The position numbers and the translations under genes were made by a program. A stretch of 32,715 bases of DNA from a virus, in IMG/VR virus record IMGVR_UViG_3300048837_000013, positions 1 through 32,715 of that record. The stretch is one strand, 5' to 3'. This document shows positions 32,208 to 32,715 of this stretch, piece by piece; the stretch's first letter is position 1; every line of letters starts with the position of its first letter. Below the pieces are notes generated by a model. The model ran no database searches and was not told where the DNA came from. It worked only from the letters and a program-made list of their open reading frames with translations.

Positions 32208-32244
32208 TGACTGTAAAACAGCGCATAGCTTTACCGTTTATCGA

Positions 32245-32278
32245 GGTTGGAACACAGGTTGGAACGAAAGGTTGGAAC
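32245..32278 (+). repeat. Iteron cluster I: three direct GGTTGGAAC copies
   Basis: Exact copies start at 32245, 32257 and 32270, with 12- and 13-bp periods and ACA or GAAA-type spacers. All have the same orientation. Confidence 0.85.
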
Positions 32279-32330
32279 CTCCACTAAGTCTTTGACATGC
32301 TTATGAAAAATCGACCTTCAGGGCCTTCTT

Positions 32331-32348
32331 GTTCCAACCGTTCCGACC
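32331..32348 (-). repeat. Iteron cluster II: two inverted copies
   Basis: GTTCCAACC at 32331-32339 is an exact inverse copy, and GTTCCGACC at 32340-32348 has one mismatch. They abut with a 9-bp period and no spacer. Confidence 0.8.
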
Positions 32349-32454
32349 AACTTCCCATATAGGCGTTTACACGCATCGCCCCTTATAGGCCGTTCGCTGT
32401 CCGGTGCAGGTGGCGACAGCTTCTACAGCTCCGCTTGTGTCTTTATAGGATTTA

Positions 32455-32481
32455 GGTTGGAACGGTTGGAACGGTTGGAAC
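32455..32481 (+). repeat. Iteron cluster III: three tandem GGTTGGAAC copies
   Basis: Three exact copies at 32455, 32464 and 32473 abut with a 9-bp period. An AT-rich stretch follows (about 32482-32505), which could be a melting element. Confidence 0.85.
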
Positions 32482-32509
32482 AAATGAACAAAATCAATGG
32501 GTTACGGAT

Positions 32510-32556
32510 GTTCCAACCTGTGTTCCAACCTAGAGAGGTTGGAACACAGGTTGGAC
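32510..32556. repeat. Iteron cluster IV: 20-bp perfect inverted repeat with 4-nt loop
   Basis: Two inverted copies (32510-32518, 32522-32530) face two direct ones (32537-32545 exact; 32549-32557 degenerate). Bases 32512-32531 and 32536-32555 are perfectly complementary over 20 bp around the loop AGAG. This can extrude as a cruciform or fold as a hairpin in single-stranded form. Confidence 0.85.
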
Positions 32557-32715
32557 AACCCCAGATTGGCCCCCCAAAATCGGAAAAAATCCAGTAAGAA
32601 TTCTCGAATTTTCCCGAAATTGTGGCAGACCGGGGCTCCGCGCACCCCCCGGACGACCCCCCGGAGATAGGTAAGGACCCATGCCATACTTTCAATCGCG
32701 GCGTTACCGCTAACA

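Larger units (their letters stand above)
32122..32715. other. Gene-free region with iterons; candidate replication origin
   Basis: No convincing gene is present in these 594 bases. Short reading frames on the minus strand run through the repeats and code for low-complexity products. GC is clearly lower than in the genes. The region holds twelve GGTTGGAAC-type elements in four clusters, a 20-bp hairpin, a pair of 13-bp repeats (32120-32132, 32195-32207), three TATAGG copies (32358, 32384, 32444), and a tandem ACCCCCCGGA pair (32644-32653, 32656-32665). Direct repeats of a short element beside a primase-helicase gene are the usual build of an iteron origin; the function is inferred. Confidence 0.55.

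Noticed and set aside
32292-32297. TTGACA in the iteron region as a promoter -35
   Set aside because: No acceptable -10 element lies 16-18 bp downstream, so a promoter cannot be supported.
32245-32556. CRISPR array
   Set aside because: The repeat unit is only 9 bp, occurs in both orientations, and spacers are 0 to 106 bp and irregular.
32423-32695. Minus-strand frame of 90 codons across the iteron region
   Set aside because: Part of the product is a translation of the 9-bp repeats (SNRSNRSN), and no Shine-Dalgarno or homology is apparent. A second 61-codon frame here was rejected for the same reasons.

Overview
The window is part of a tailed double-stranded DNA bacteriophage or prophage genome. 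The morphogenesis genes predict a long, non-contractile tail (siphovirus type): there is a 1,678-residue tape measure protein, a tail tube protein, and no sheath gene. GC content is roughly 60%. Together with a DUF2163-type tail hub like that of the gene transfer agents and phages of Alphaproteobacteria, this points to an alphaproteobacterial host, perhaps Rhodobacterales. That host call is inference; nothing in the window proves it. No integrase, attachment site, lysis gene, tRNA or CRISPR array was seen, so lifestyle is undecided.

Layout. From about 29.1 kb down to base 1, every gene lies on the minus strand in one tightly packed series with many stop/start overlaps (ATGA, GTGA or TGATG). 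The series begins at a consensus-like promoter near 29.17-29.19 kb. In transcription order it holds: (i) a DNA replication and recombination module (Lys/Ala/Pro-linker protein; RecB/Cas4-like DUF2800 nuclease; DUF2815 single-strand DNA-binding protein; family A DNA polymerase with proofreading domain; a small unknown; VRR-NUC nuclease; SNF2-type helicase); (ii) a lambda-like packaging and head module in almost the lambda order (DUF1441 small terminase, GpA-type large terminase, gpW, portal, S49 protease with an in-frame scaffold start, decoration protein, major capsid protein, small FI-position protein, head-tail connectors); (iii) a tail module (gpZ-like, gpU-like, tube protein, tail assembly chaperone with a -1 frameshift extension, tape measure); and (iv) a tail-tip module unlike that of lambda (two paralogous structural proteins, a distal tail protein, a four-cysteine hub, two tiny proteins, and a gpJ-like tip protein that runs off the left edge).

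Divergently, on the plus strand from 29.25 to 32.12 kb, lie a small Cro/YdaS-like regulator and an 852-residue primase-polymerase/VapE helicase. The regulator and the leftward promoter are separated by a short intergenic region with a 17-bp inverted repeat that overlaps the -35 element. Downstream of the helicase, about 590 bp without a convincing gene carry twelve copies (ten exact) of a 9-bp element, GGTTGGAAC, in four clusters. The last cluster forms a perfect 20-bp inverted repeat with a 4-nt loop. This looks like an iteron-type replication origin served by the adjacent primase-helicase, as in satellite phage P4, and is the most interesting element here.

Other points of note are a recurring C-terminal signature (acidic or Gly-rich tail ending in x-L-I/L/V) on six proteins of the replication and packaging modules, a lambda C/Nu3-style nested scaffold gene with a strong ribosome binding site, a frameshifted tail chaperone, and hairpins after the major capsid and tail tube genes.
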